This document shows, in pieces, positions 26,862 to 36,048 of a stretch of 64,000 nucleotides of DNA. The position numbers and the translations under genes were made by a program. The stretch lies in NCBI RefSeq assembly GCF_003334855.1, contig NZ_QOWE01000003.1, positions 186,001 to 250,000 on the forward strand. Reading direction: 5' to 3'. The notes under the pieces were generated by a model. It did no database searches and was not told the DNA's origin. It saw only the letters and a program-made list of their open reading frames with translations. Each line of letters starts with the position of its first letter. The first letter of the stretch is position 1. This DNA is from Larkinella punicea. GTDB lineage: Bacteria > Bacteroidota > Bacteroidia > Cytophagales > Spirosomataceae.

Positions 26862-27650
26862 ATGAATACAACCTTTGTTCAGAACGCTACGCCGGTAACC
26901 ATAAATCCGGCACTTACTACGACGGTTATGGGCTATCCGGTTTTTTCGGGTAAGCTGGATCAGCTTTCGATGGGTAGCCAGACTCCTTTGCTGATCAACA
27001 CCATGAGTCCCAATTCGTACGGGCTCGCTCAGAGGGATCCACTCTTCGAAAAGTCTCTTAAAAACTGCGATGTGCTGACGCTGGACGGTATTGGTGTGGC
27101 CCTTGGTTCGCTTTTGCTGAACGGTAAAAACATCAAGAAAATCGCCGGTGCCGACACCTTTGATTATCTGGCGGCCTATTTCAACCAGCGGGGTGGCCGT
27201 TGCTTTTTCGTGGGATCGACGGAAGCCACGTTACAAAAAATCGTGGCGCAACTGGCCAAAGACTTCCCCCGGCTCGAAGCAGATTATTATTCCCCGCCGT
27301 ATAAAGACGAATTAACGGCTGAAGATTCGGCGCCCATCATCGCGCGGATCAATGCCTTTAAACCGGATGTCGTTTTTGTGGGCATGTCGGCACCGAAACA
27401 GGAAAAATGGGCGTACCAAAACAAACCGTACCTCAACACGAAGGTGATTGCAACCATTGGCAACGTCTTCGACTGGTATGCTGGTAACAGCAAACGGCCG
27501 GCCAAAATCTGGATCACGCTCCGGCTCGAATGGCTGGTGCGGATTTTCCACCGCCCGGAAATATTCCGTCGGAACACCGGGAATCAACTCGTTTTTTTGA
27601 AAGATATGCTTCTGTGTTTTACCCGTTTAAAAAAGATATCAAATGATTGA
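26862..27650 (+). CDS. WecG/TagA/CpsF family glycosyltransferase (GT26)
   Basis: This 262-residue protein carries the GT26 hallmarks: INTMSPNSYGLAQRDPLF, CDVLTLDGIGVALGS, RCFFVGSTEATLQKIV, PDVVFVGMSAPKQEKW and ATIGNVFDWYAGNSKRPA. The family transfers N-acetylmannosaminuronic acid, N-acetylmannosamine or glucose to an undecaprenyl-diphosphate-linked sugar, so this enzyme probably adds the second sugar of the repeat unit. The ATG at 26862 was chosen because the longer frame from 26808 overlaps the previous gene by 47 bases and adds unlikely residues. The next gene overlaps by 8 bases. Confidence 0.92.
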   Translation: MNTTFVQNATPVTINPALTTTVMGYPVFSGKLDQLSMGSQTPLLINTMSPNSYGLAQRDPLFEKSLKNCDVLTLDGIGVALGSLLLNGKNIKKIAGADTFDYLAAYFNQRGGRCFFVGSTEATLQKIVAQLAKDFPRLEADYYSPPYKDELTAEDSAPIIARINAFKPDVVFVGMSAPKQEKWAYQNKPYLNTKVIATIGNVFDWYAGNSKRPAKIWITLRLEWLVRIFHRPEIFRRNTGNQLVFLKDMLLCFTRLKKISND

Positions 27651-28665
27651 TCAAAAAGTAAAAATTGCCATCATTGGCCTGGGCAAGATGGGCATTTCGC
27701 ACCTGGCCATTCTGAATGCCCACCCCGCCCTGGAGGTTGTCGGCGTTTGCGACACGTCCGGAATCGTTATGGAAGCCCTGAAACAGCATTCCGTCTTCGA
27801 ATGCTTTACCGACTACAAGAAGATGGTTGATAAAGTACGTCCGGAAGCTGTGTTGATTGCCACGCCGACGAAGCTCCACTTCGAAATGGCCCGTTTTGCC
27901 CTGGAGCGCGGACTTCACGTGTTTATGGAAAAACCGTTTACGCTGAACATGAGTCAGGGCGAGGAACTGGTTCGGCTGGCGGATGCCCGCAATCTGGTGA
28001 CGCAGGTGGGCTATCACAACCGGTTTATCGGGGTTTTCAACGAAGTCAAACGGCTGGTTGATCTGGGGGCGCTGGGGGAAGTCTACCATTTTGTTGCCGA
28101 ATCCTATGGCCCGGTGGTGACGCGGAAAAAAGAAGAAACCTGGCGGTCGAACCCCAGCGAAGGGGGCGGGTGCCTGCTGGATTATACCTCTCATGTGGTC
28201 GATCTGCTTCAGTTTGTACTCGGTCGGGTGGATACGGTGGATGGCAGCACGCTCAAAAAGATCTACTCAACCAGCGTTGAAGATGCCGTGTATTCGACCC
28301 TGCACCTGGATAGCGGTATTTCCGGGTTTTTATCCGTGAACTGGAGCGACGAGACCTACCGGAAAATGTCGACCCAACTCACCATTATTGGCATGAGCGG
28401 AAAACTGGTGGCCGATGCGCAGGAAATGAAAGTGTACTTCAAAACCGCTCCGGCCATTCCTGGCTACGAAAAGGGCTGGAATGTAAAATACATCACCGAT
28501 CTGACGCCCGGCGTCGATTTTTACCTGCGGGGTGAAGAGTACTCGGCTCAGATCGATTATTTCGCCCGGTGCATCCAAAACCGGAATGCCCACGGAATCA
28601 GCACCTTCCGGAGTGCACTGGAAACCGACCGGGTTCTCAATTTATTACGAACATATACTCAATAG
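27643..28665 (+). CDS. Gfo/Idh/MocA family oxidoreductase
   Basis: The 340-residue protein has an N-terminal Rossmann fold: IAIIGLGKMGISHLAILNAHP, VLIATPTKLHFEMARFAL, then the catalytic EKPFTLN. The C-terminal dehydrogenase domain includes SEGGGCLLDYTSHVVDLLQFVLG with the conserved aromatic/His pattern. Such NAD(P)-dependent enzymes act on sugars or nucleotide sugars, so a role in making a modified sugar for the polysaccharide is likely. It overlaps the WecG-type gene by 8 bases and precedes the AKR-like gene by 12 bases, suggesting that the two oxidoreductase-like proteins act together. Confidence 0.9.
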   Translation: MIDQKVKIAIIGLGKMGISHLAILNAHPALEVVGVCDTSGIVMEALKQHSVFECFTDYKKMVDKVRPEAVLIATPTKLHFEMARFALERGLHVFMEKPFTLNMSQGEELVRLADARNLVTQVGYHNRFIGVFNEVKRLVDLGALGEVYHFVAESYGPVVTRKKEETWRSNPSEGGGCLLDYTSHVVDLLQFVLGRVDTVDGSTLKKIYSTSVEDAVYSTLHLDSGISGFLSVNWSDETYRKMSTQLTIIGMSGKLVADAQEMKVYFKTAPAIPGYEKGWNVKYITDLTPGVDFYLRGEEYSAQIDYFARCIQNRNAHGISTFRSALETDRVLNLLRTYTQ

Positions 28666-28677
28666 CCCCTTCGTATC

Positions 28678-29559
28678 ATGGAACGAATCTTATTTGGAGA
28701 TAACCAGTTTTTTGCCGTCAACCACCTTTCCGACGAAAAATCAAGGGCGCAGGCCGTTCGCTTCAAGGACGACAGCGCGATTATCAAGGTATTGGATACC
28801 GTCATCGACTGCGACATCAACACGTTTATGTGTACGACGCACGACCGGATTGCCAACATTTGCGACCACATTCGCCGGAATCCGGACCAGTATGCCAACT
28901 TCCAGATTTACCCCTGTATGCCTTACGCGCACAAGTATGCCAATGCGGTGACGGAACTGGGAATTATGGGAACGCTGAAAGAATATATGCCGAGTTCGAA
29001 TTTGCTGGGCACGCTGGCGAAAGGCGGTTTGGCGGTTTTTAAGAAGGACTTCATCAGCATCATGGAAATTCTGGTTGACACCGAGATGAAGATGTTCAAA
29101 GGCGTGCGAACCGACGTCATTTTTATCCAGAATGTCATTACCGACCTGATCCTGGGTCTGGGTATGTACGATTTTTTCCGGGCGTTCAGTGATTACGTCA
29201 AGAAAAAATACAAGGCAGAAGCCGGTTTTATTACCATGAATCTCCCCATGCTGTATCAGGCGCTGGAGAAAGTAGGGGTCGAGAATCCGATCATCTGTGC
29301 TTCGATTAACAAAGTGGGTTTCCGGATGACCGGCGGGGTTGAACTTTATGAGCGCACTTTGCGGGAAAAACAAATGCGCGTCATTGCCATGCAGGTGTTT
29401 GCCGCGGGGGCCATTCCCCCCAAAGAAGCCCTGGAGTACGTCTGCAATCTGCCGCGCATCAGTTCCATTCTGTTCGGTGCTTCGTCGCGGAGCCACATCG
29501 AGCAAAACCGGGATCTGATTAATCAATACTGGAAAAATGACGAAGCGGTTTTGGTCTGA
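28678..29559 (+). CDS. Aldo/keto-reductase-like (TIM-barrel) protein of unknown role
   Basis: The 293-residue protein is not a clear family member. Its tail (LPRISSILFGASSRSHIEQNRDLI) resembles the cofactor-binding end of aldo/keto reductases, where V.....FGAS.P.H..EN is typical. The alternation of helices and strands fits a TIM barrel. The N-terminal region (ILFGDNQFFAVNHLSDEKS) and the middle (IDCDINTFMCTTHDRI) do not show the usual AKR catalytic Tyr/Lys/His signatures that I can identify. It lies right after a Gfo/Idh oxidoreductase gene, so a joint sugar-modification step is the likeliest context, but no reaction can be assigned. Confidence 0.65.
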   Translation: MERILFGDNQFFAVNHLSDEKSRAQAVRFKDDSAIIKVLDTVIDCDINTFMCTTHDRIANICDHIRRNPDQYANFQIYPCMPYAHKYANAVTELGIMGTLKEYMPSSNLLGTLAKGGLAVFKKDFISIMEILVDTEMKMFKGVRTDVIFIQNVITDLILGLGMYDFFRAFSDYVKKKYKAEAGFITMNLPMLYQALEKVGVENPIICASINKVGFRMTGGVELYERTLREKQMRVIAMQVFAAGAIPPKEALEYVCNLPRISSILFGASSRSHIEQNRDLINQYWKNDEAVLV

Positions 29560-29611
29560 TCGTTTTCAAATTCCATTTCCCGCTGCTTTTTCCCGACTTG
29601 AACGCAATTTT

Positions 29612-30511
29612 ATGATAGCACCCATTGCCCTGTTTGCCTACAAAAGACCGTCCGAATTAACGAAGACCCTAGCGGCTCTTCAGGCCAACCATTTAGCTTC
29701 CGAGAGTGAACTGTACGTTTTTGTGGACGGCCCAAGATCCGAAAAAGACGTTCCGAAAGTGGAACAGGTTCGTCAGCTTGTCCGGGAAATCACCGGTTTC
29801 AAAAAGGTTCACCGGATAATCAGTGACCACAACATCGGGTGTGCCGACTCCATTATCCAGGGCGTTACGCAGGTTTTGAAGGCGCACCCGACCGTGATTG
29901 TGGTGGAAGACGATATTGTTACCACCCCCAATTTTCTGGATTTCATTAACCAGTCCCTGACGCAATATGCCGATGATAAACGGGTTTTTTCGATTGGCGG
30001 GTTTACATTTCCGTTCAAAAAGCCGGAGGGTTACCAGGCTGACGGTTATTTTTTCGGACGCCATTGCGCCTGGGGGTGGGGAATCTGGGCCGATCGCTGG
30101 CAGGAGATCGATTGGGAAATTACAGATTTTCAGAAGTTTATGAACGATTCGGGCCAGCGCAAAGCCTTCAACCGGGCCGGTATGGACATGGTCCGCATGC
30201 TCCGGAAAACAATGGAAGGCAAACTCGATGCCTGGGATATTCGCGTTTGTTACAACATTTTCAAAAAGGGAAAGCAAACCTTGTATCCCACGGTTTCCAA
30301 GGTCGAGAATATCGGATTTTATTCAAAAGACGGCATGAATACGAATGAATACAATCGGTACAAAACCGTACTGGATCCGGGTTTAAAACGGGAATTTTCG
30401 TTTACCAAACAGGTGACTGAAGAAGATCTTTTTGCCCGGCAATTCCGCTGGAAATACAGCTTGCAGGTTCGCATTTTCGCGCGACTGTTGACGTATGCGG
30501 GTATTCGGTAA
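29612..30511 (+). CDS. Glycosyltransferase-like protein (GT-A fold, HlpA-like), second copy of family
   Basis: The 299-residue protein begins IAPIALFAYKRPSELTKTLAAL, then ELYVFVDGPRSEKD, the acidic metal motif VIVVEDDIVTTPNFL, and FFGRHCAWGWGIWADRWQEID. The order and motifs parallel the protein encoded at 19887-20816, but identity looks modest. It is probably another nucleotide-sugar transferase of the cluster. The ATG at 29612 was chosen; an upstream ATG at 29537 lies inside the preceding gene and adds 25 unlikely residues. It is the last gene of the plus-strand cluster, followed by a stack of hairpin repeats. Confidence 0.82.
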   Translation: MIAPIALFAYKRPSELTKTLAALQANHLASESELYVFVDGPRSEKDVPKVEQVRQLVREITGFKKVHRIISDHNIGCADSIIQGVTQVLKAHPTVIVVEDDIVTTPNFLDFINQSLTQYADDKRVFSIGGFTFPFKKPEGYQADGYFFGRHCAWGWGIWADRWQEIDWEITDFQKFMNDSGQRKAFNRAGMDMVRMLRKTMEGKLDAWDIRVCYNIFKKGKQTLYPTVSKVENIGFYSKDGMNTNEYNRYKTVLDPGLKREFSFTKQVTEEDLFARQFRWKYSLQVRIFARLLTYAGIR

Positions 30512-30566
30512 TGATAATTGTCTGATAAGCAGGACGCAGTAAAAAGATTCAGGACTTTCGTTTTTT

Positions 30567-30732
30567 GCCCACCAGCCCCCTAAATGGGGAGCTTTCTGGC
30601 ACTCCAGGCTCCCCTTTAGGGGGCTGGTGGGCAAGCGGAAGAACTTAACTGCCCGGCCCTAAAGGGGACTTGGACGCAGCTTAATCCGGATGTTTTAGCC
30701 CCCTTTAGGGGGTTGGGGGCAAAAAGCGAAAG
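30567..30732. repeat. Two adjacent hairpin repeats, R1-related (copy c)
   Basis: The first hairpin (30567-30632) has arms GCCCACCAGCCCCCTAAA and complement. The second (30658-30732) holds CCCTAAAGGGGACTTGGACG with a right arm of CCCCCTTTAGGGGG. The core GGACTTGGACGCAGCTTAA-CCGGATG is shared with 43930-43960 and, inverted, with 42841-42880. The stretch 30512-30763 holds no gene and separates two convergent genes, so these may terminate both. Confidence 0.75.
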
Positions 30733-30763
30733 TGTAATGAATCATCAGACGTAAGTCCTAAGA

Positions 30764-33700
30764 TCATTGGTGAATTAGAATCTTTTTACTGCGTATCTGA
30801 TTTCCTTGTCGGATCAAAACAACATAGGAACCACTTGCTCCTTGCAGAATTATTTTCTGCCGGTGATAGCCTGCGCCTTCGACTATTTTCTTGTACCACG
30901 AACGCCCTAACTGATCTACAACAGATACTTCACTGTCCATCGGTTGTGCCGTGTAAAAAGAAACCTCAAACTCCCGATCGATTGGATTCGGCGTTACTTT
31001 GAAATCGGAATCATCTAACTCAATCGCTTCCGAGGCAATCAACCGGGCGTTGGGCGCACAAATTAATGTTTTGGGCGACCAGGACAATGTAAATGTGCTG
31101 TTTTGTACTTTGGCACTGATCAGATACGACACCCCGGTTTTGATCGAAGCCGGGGTCGTAAAACTATACCCGTGACTGCCATTGCCCTTGCCGGCAGCCG
31201 CAAGGTCAGCGCGGTAGAGGTCAGCCCTGGTGGTTCCAATTGATGTTCCGTTGGCAAAGAATTCGAGCATCAGCGGGTCGTTGGGTTTGTTGCGATCCCA
31301 CACCCAGCCGCGAATCGAACCACATTCAACTTTATCCAGATAGCCTTCGAAATTGCCGGTGACAGTAACCGGAGGGCTGGGAACTGGATTGACCTGAATG
31401 GTAAGAGCGGATGAGGGCACACTTTTACAGGCATCCGTTTGTTTGCAGATGGCCGTATAACTCGTGGTAGCCGTCGGCGTTACAAACACCGGAGAACCCG
31501 TTTGGTTGGTGCTCCAGATAACGGTGTGTGCGCAATTACCGGCGGTCAGGGTGACACTTTGTCCGGCGGTAATGGCTAAGGAACTGGCACTGATGGTCGG
31601 CGCATTGGGTGGAACACAAGCCGTTGGTGGAGGAGAGGCTACATCCGGTTTTTTTAGTAGAATAACCGATGACCAGGGTGCCAGGGTACCGTTTCCCTGG
31701 TAGGTTCGGTTTTCAAGATCGACGAAGGTGCCACTCGGCAAGTTGAAGCCTTTGCTAACCGATGAAGCGTTGTATTCAAATCGAATGACATCGTCGGGAT
31801 TTGTGAAAGAAAGATCGGCTTCGACTACCTGCAGATTATCGACAAAAAAAGTACCATCGGCCTGGTCAACCTGAAAAACTAAAAAAGCATTGTTTTCCGA
31901 AACGGGAACCGAAAAAGCAAACTCATTTTCAGTTCTGGATGTACTTAGACTGCAATGGTAGCGTGTTGTTAGATCATTATAAGGCGAATCACGCTTTCTC
32001 AAATAAACCTGAAAATTTCGCTGATTTCGCGTACCCAGTAGACTGAATTTAAGAATATATTTCTTTGCAGCACTTACCGCTCCAATTTCCATGGTAATCA
32101 ATGCACTCCGGTCTTTAACCGAAGGATTAATGGTGGTATTGAAAGTGGCCTTCATACAGCCTGCGTCCAAACCGCCCGCATTGCTCCAGCCTAGTGCAAT
32201 ATTACCTGACTGTGACCAACTGTAAGCGTTGTTGATATGACTCATAAAGCTGCCATTGGGAAACTTATTATTGCCTGTCAAGGTGTTGAGTCGGTATGAA
32301 GAGATTGGGACTGGTGCTTTCCTGGAATTGGCATCAAGGTTGAATGCAGTCTTCCAGTCGGAGAGGGTATAAATTCCGGAACCGCCTGAATTGGAACTTG
32401 CATTGATTACAAATCCATCGTCAAGAGGACGAGAATAAAAATTATTATCGAACGTGCCAAATTGGTTGATGTCATTTAAATTAGTAACAATTCGGGAAGT
32501 TAGTTGATCGCTTTTTTTGGCAAAAAACTTATTTTGATTGATGGAATTATTTCGAATCTGATGCACTCCGTTTTGCTGCATAAACAACTGCCATCCATTA
32601 CTGAACAACGTATTGCCCGACACGTCGATGTGGTTTGCATTGTGCAGGAATATACCGCTCCCGTTGCAAAATGCCACCGTATTGCCCTTGACTTCAACTG
32701 AACCCGTATTATCATCCATATAAATGCCGTGCGAAGTAAGGTCTGCGGGTTTCGACGTGCCACCACTGGCGCCGATTCCGTTCAAGACGATGTTGTTCAG
32801 TACCTTAGATCCTTTTTCCGGGTAAGTCGCATCGCCATTCCAGGTGTAAATTCCTCCGCCATCGTCTTTCACCAGATTAAAGTTCGAGACAAAATTATTT
32901 TGTAAAATGGTGTAATCCCCTTCAAACCGGAGCGCTGAATACCCTGTGTTGGTAACCGTGTTTTTTTCTACCAGATTACCCGAACCCCGAATGATTACTG
33001 CCTGGTACGTATCATCTCCATTTGATCCCATACCGCTTATTACTCCGGTATTGGTAATGGTGTTGTTACGCAGAATCGCTTTGGTTGCAGCGGTAAGATA
33101 AATTCCAGTATTGCCCGAATTTAAAATTTCTGTATTCTCAATCAGGACCGACGTATTGTTCTGGCCAACGATGCCATTGATGCCGGATGTTATCGTGCAG
33201 TTGCTCACGGTTATGGTGGATGTGCCCGACAACTCAAAGCCGTTGGTATTGGCCCCCTCAAGTTGCAGGTTTTGGAATTTTATATGATTTTTCCCCACAA
33301 TTTGAATCAGGGTGTTAATGAACGAAGCCTTAATCTTTTGATTATTCGGATTGATACCGGAATTTAGTAATAGAGAGACTTTTTTCGTGGCTTTGTTTAA
33401 ATACCATTCCCCCGTTTTATCCAGGGTAGACCGGTGATTTTGAATGAAATATCCAAAGTTATCTTCGGCCTGATAAGGTGACGAACCTGTATACGTAAGC
33501 GAGGTGCCCGAATGCTGGGTAATAGTCCCTTTATCCAGGATCCACCGGTTTTTACGGATGACGACTTCCGCTCCGATCCAACTGGGACTGGACGCTAACT
33601 GGTTATCCGTAATTCGCGTATTGCCACTATGACTTTCGTACGTTAGGTAGCCTTTATTCGCAGCGTCGGCATTCGGGTAGCGGCCCATCGGTTCTATCTT

Positions 33701-34105
33701 GCCATCGATGGTAAGAATGTTGACGCTACTCGTTAAACTGCTATTCGTTGTTTCCCATATGCCACTGCCAACCGAGGTCCAACCACTTAGATTGATAAAT
33801 CCGGAAATCACCGGTTTTGCTCCTGAGCCATAATCGCCCAGTACGATGGGCAGATTTGGTGAGCCGGATTTTCCGATTATAATCTGGCCATAAAAGGTTT
33901 CACCCCGTTTGAATAAAACGGCATCACCCGGTTGTAAATTCGGGAAATAGGCATTGAGTTTTGCAATGGTTTTCCAGGGCGTAGCGGTATTTTGAGCCTG
34001 GGAACTGGTCCGGGAATCATCACCGGTTAGGGAGGAGAAATAATACGTTGCTGCCTTTACCGAAACAAAACAATTTATAAAAATAGCAAGAAAAAATAGC
34101 CTCAT
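30764..34105 (-). CDS. Secreted right-handed beta-helix protein with T9SS-type C-terminal sorting domain
   Basis: This 1113-residue protein has a signal peptide (residues 1-18, ending VKA). The N-terminal half starts with TYYFSSLTGDDSRTSSQAQNTATPWKTI and the catalytic-like PGDAVLFKRGETF. This is followed by parallel beta-helix repeats (about 250-560) rich in N/I/T turns, such as ILRNNTITNTG. After this come a carbohydrate-binding-like region (about 600-760), an Ig-like PKD region, a GWVWDRNKPNDP domain (about 920-1010), and a C-terminal domain (VTPNPIDREFEVSF ... GSYVVLIRQGNQIRSKKILIHQ) of the T9SS type. It may act on, or coat, a polysaccharide; it converges with the EPS cluster. Confidence 0.87.
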   Translation of the reverse strand: MRLFFLAIFINCFVSVKAATYYFSSLTGDDSRTSSQAQNTATPWKTIAKLNAYFPNLQPGDAVLFKRGETFYGQIIIGKSGSPNLPIVLGDYGSGAKPVISGFINLSGWTSVGSGIWETTNSSLTSSVNILTIDGKIEPMGRYPNADAANKGYLTYESHSGNTRITDNQLASSPSWIGAEVVIRKNRWILDKGTITQHSGTSLTYTGSSPYQAEDNFGYFIQNHRSTLDKTGEWYLNKATKKVSLLLNSGINPNNQKIKASFINTLIQIVGKNHIKFQNLQLEGANTNGFELSGTSTITVSNCTITSGINGIVGQNNTSVLIENTEILNSGNTGIYLTAATKAILRNNTITNTGVISGMGSNGDDTYQAVIIRGSGNLVEKNTVTNTGYSALRFEGDYTILQNNFVSNFNLVKDDGGGIYTWNGDATYPEKGSKVLNNIVLNGIGASGGTSKPADLTSHGIYMDDNTGSVEVKGNTVAFCNGSGIFLHNANHIDVSGNTLFSNGWQLFMQQNGVHQIRNNSINQNKFFAKKSDQLTSRIVTNLNDINQFGTFDNNFYSRPLDDGFVINASSNSGGSGIYTLSDWKTAFNLDANSRKAPVPISSYRLNTLTGNNKFPNGSFMSHINNAYSWSQSGNIALGWSNAGGLDAGCMKATFNTTINPSVKDRSALITMEIGAVSAAKKYILKFSLLGTRNQRNFQVYLRKRDSPYNDLTTRYHCSLSTSRTENEFAFSVPVSENNAFLVFQVDQADGTFFVDNLQVVEADLSFTNPDDVIRFEYNASSVSKGFNLPSGTFVDLENRTYQGNGTLAPWSSVILLKKPDVASPPPTACVPPNAPTISASSLAITAGQSVTLTAGNCAHTVIWSTNQTGSPVFVTPTATTSYTAICKQTDACKSVPSSALTIQVNPVPSPPVTVTGNFEGYLDKVECGSIRGWVWDRNKPNDPLMLEFFANGTSIGTTRADLYRADLAAAGKGNGSHGYSFTTPASIKTGVSYLISAKVQNSTFTLSWSPKTLICAPNARLIASEAIELDDSDFKVTPNPIDREFEVSFYTAQPMDSEVSVVDQLGRSWYKKIVEGAGYHRQKIILQGASGSYVVLIRQGNQIRSKKILIHQ

Positions 34106-34267
34106 AAAAGTATATTGATTGCCTGTTTATCCGTTCAATTCCAAAGTATTATGGTGTCATTATAAGACAGCAAAGCAGATGCCAAAACAATGGATCAGGA
34201 AACAGGTAAATCGTTTATTTTACATTATTAGAAGTAAAGGTCAGTCGCAAATAGATCGAACGGAAAA

Positions 34268-34307
34268 CGCCGTCAGCGAAGGATTAACTCATCCTTCGCT
34301 GACGGCG
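34268..34307 (-). terminator. Strong terminator after the ATP-grasp gene
   Basis: A perfect 16-bp stem (34268-34283 with 34292-34307, arms CGCCGTCAGCGAAGGA and complement) has an 8-base loop and is followed on the minus strand by TTTT. No gene is seen in 34106-34346 besides it. Confidence 0.85.
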
Positions 34308-34346
34308 GATATTATTTTGTGGTTACTTTTTGATTAGACTTTCTCC

Positions 34347-35831
34347 TCAGTATAAAACCCACGTATCCTTTCCACCCCCGCCTTGCGACGAGTTGACCAC
34401 CAGCGAGCCTTTGCGCAGGGCGACGCGGGTCAGTCCGCCGGGAATCACGTTGATGCCGTCGCCGTAGAGGATGTAGGGCCGGAAATCGACGTGGCGGCCT
34501 TCCGTGTGGTCGCCAACGATGGTCGGAACCCGGGAAAGCGAAATTGTCGGCTGGGCAATGTAGTTGCGGGGGTTTTCCTTGATCTTTTTCCGGAACAGCT
34601 TGTGGTCGGCTTTTGTCGCTTTCGGGCCGATCAGCATACCGTAGCCACCGGCTTCGTTGGCTTCTTTCACCACCAGTTGCTCGATGTTTTCCATGACGTA
34701 TTTGCAATCTTCCTCCTCCCGGCAAATGTAGGTTTTTACATTCGGAATGATGGCTTCTTCGCCCAGGTAGTATTTGATGATGCGTGGCACATACGCATAA
34801 ATCACCTTGTCATCAGCCACGCCGGTGCCGGGCGCATTGGCCAGCGCCACCCGTCCTTTTTTGTACACTTCGAAGATGCCCGGTATGCCAATCAGAGATT
34901 CCGGATTGAAAACATGGGGGTCGAGGAACGTGTCGTCGATCCGGCGGTAGATCACATCCACCGTCTGGAAACCTTTGGTGGTGCGCATCTTGACATAACC
35001 GCCCGAAACGACCAGATCGCGGGAGTCGACCAGTTCGACGCCCATTTGCTGGGCCAGGTATGAATGCTCGAAATAAGCGGAATTATAAATACCGGGGGTA
35101 AGCACCACGACGGTCGGATCGGGCCGGTCGGCAATGTGTTGCAGCAATTGCAGCAGGCGGGTCGGATAATCGGAAACCGGCCGGACGCCCGTGCGGGCCA
35201 GCACTTCGGGAAACGTCTGTTTCGACAACTCCCGGTTTTCGAGCATATACGACACGCCCGACGGACAGCGGAGGTTGTCTTCCAGCACCATAAACGCCCC
35301 GTCTTCGCCCCGAATCAGGTCGGTTCCGGTAATGTGACACCAGATGTCTTTCGGCGGTTTGAGTCCCATGCAGGCCGGGAGAAAACACTTACTCGACTCG
35401 ATCAGGTCGCGCGGCACCACGTTATCGTTCAGAATGTGCTGATCGTTGTAAACGTCATGAATGAACATGTTAATCGCCTGGATGCGCTGAATCAATCCGC
35501 GTTCCACCCGGTTCCATTCTTCCGACGGAATCACGCGCGGAATGATGTCGATGGGCATGATGCGTTCGGTTCCTTCCCCTTCCGAATAGACGTTGAAGGT
35601 AATCCCCATCGACATCAGTGCCCGCTCGGCCGCATGTTGACGGGAAATGACATCTTCACGACTCAACTGCTCCACCCGCTGTTTAAACTGTTCGTAGCCG
35701 GAGCGAACCTGACCGTCGGCCGTAAACATTTCATCAAAAAAATTATCCGTCTGATAGTCAGTGAATGAGAAAGAATTTCCCTGCGCTTGCGACTGTGTTT
35801 GGTTTCCTTGTGACTGCGATTGAAATTGCAT
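34347..35831 (-). CDS. Circularly permuted ATP-grasp type 2 protein
   Basis: The 494-residue protein starts with a low-complexity Gln/Ser tail (about 20 residues). The family signature follows: GITFNVYSEGEGTERIMPIDIIPRVI, ERGLIQRIQAINMFIHDVYND, FMVLEDNLRCPSGVSYMLENR, VVVLTPGIYNSAYFEHSYLAQQMG, and a C-terminal VVKEANEAGGYGMLIGPKA that includes ATP-grasp residues. The family probably ligates a carboxylate to an amine using ATP, and is typically encoded next to an alpha-E-domain protein and a transglutaminase-like protein. None of those partners is encoded here; on both sides are unrelated genes. Substrates are unknown. Confidence 0.9.
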   Translation of the reverse strand: MQFQSQSQGNQTQSQAQGNSFSFTDYQTDNFFDEMFTADGQVRSGYEQFKQRVEQLSREDVISRQHAAERALMSMGITFNVYSEGEGTERIMPIDIIPRVIPSEEWNRVERGLIQRIQAINMFIHDVYNDQHILNDNVVPRDLIESSKCFLPACMGLKPPKDIWCHITGTDLIRGEDGAFMVLEDNLRCPSGVSYMLENRELSKQTFPEVLARTGVRPVSDYPTRLLQLLQHIADRPDPTVVVLTPGIYNSAYFEHSYLAQQMGVELVDSRDLVVSGGYVKMRTTKGFQTVDVIYRRIDDTFLDPHVFNPESLIGIPGIFEVYKKGRVALANAPGTGVADDKVIYAYVPRIIKYYLGEEAIIPNVKTYICREEEDCKYVMENIEQLVVKEANEAGGYGMLIGPKATKADHKLFRKKIKENPRNYIAQPTISLSRVPTIVGDHTEGRHVDFRPYILYGDGINVIPGGLTRVALRKGSLVVNSSQGGGGKDTWVLY

Positions 35832-35881
35832 AGGTGGGCTGGTGATTTTGGCGAATAAACCCTTAAAATTGCAATAATATA

Positions 35882-35889
35882 CAAAATTA
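35882..35889 (-). promoter_or_regulatory. Candidate -7 box of the ATP-grasp gene
   Basis: On the minus strand TAATTTTG matches TAnnTTTG, 51 bases before the start. No -33 TTG is visible at the right distance, so the support is weak. Confidence 0.35.
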
Positions 35890-36048
35890 TATATGGTTGG
35901 CGTTGAAAGGAGATAGTTTATTATTTATTTCGGTGAATCAATTCCAGATTTACCATTCAGTAACTGTCTCTTCATTTCAGTAAACATCCTGTATCTTTAA
36001 AGGCTCAACAACGCATAAAAAGTTTGAATCATGTCTATTACTAGTTGA

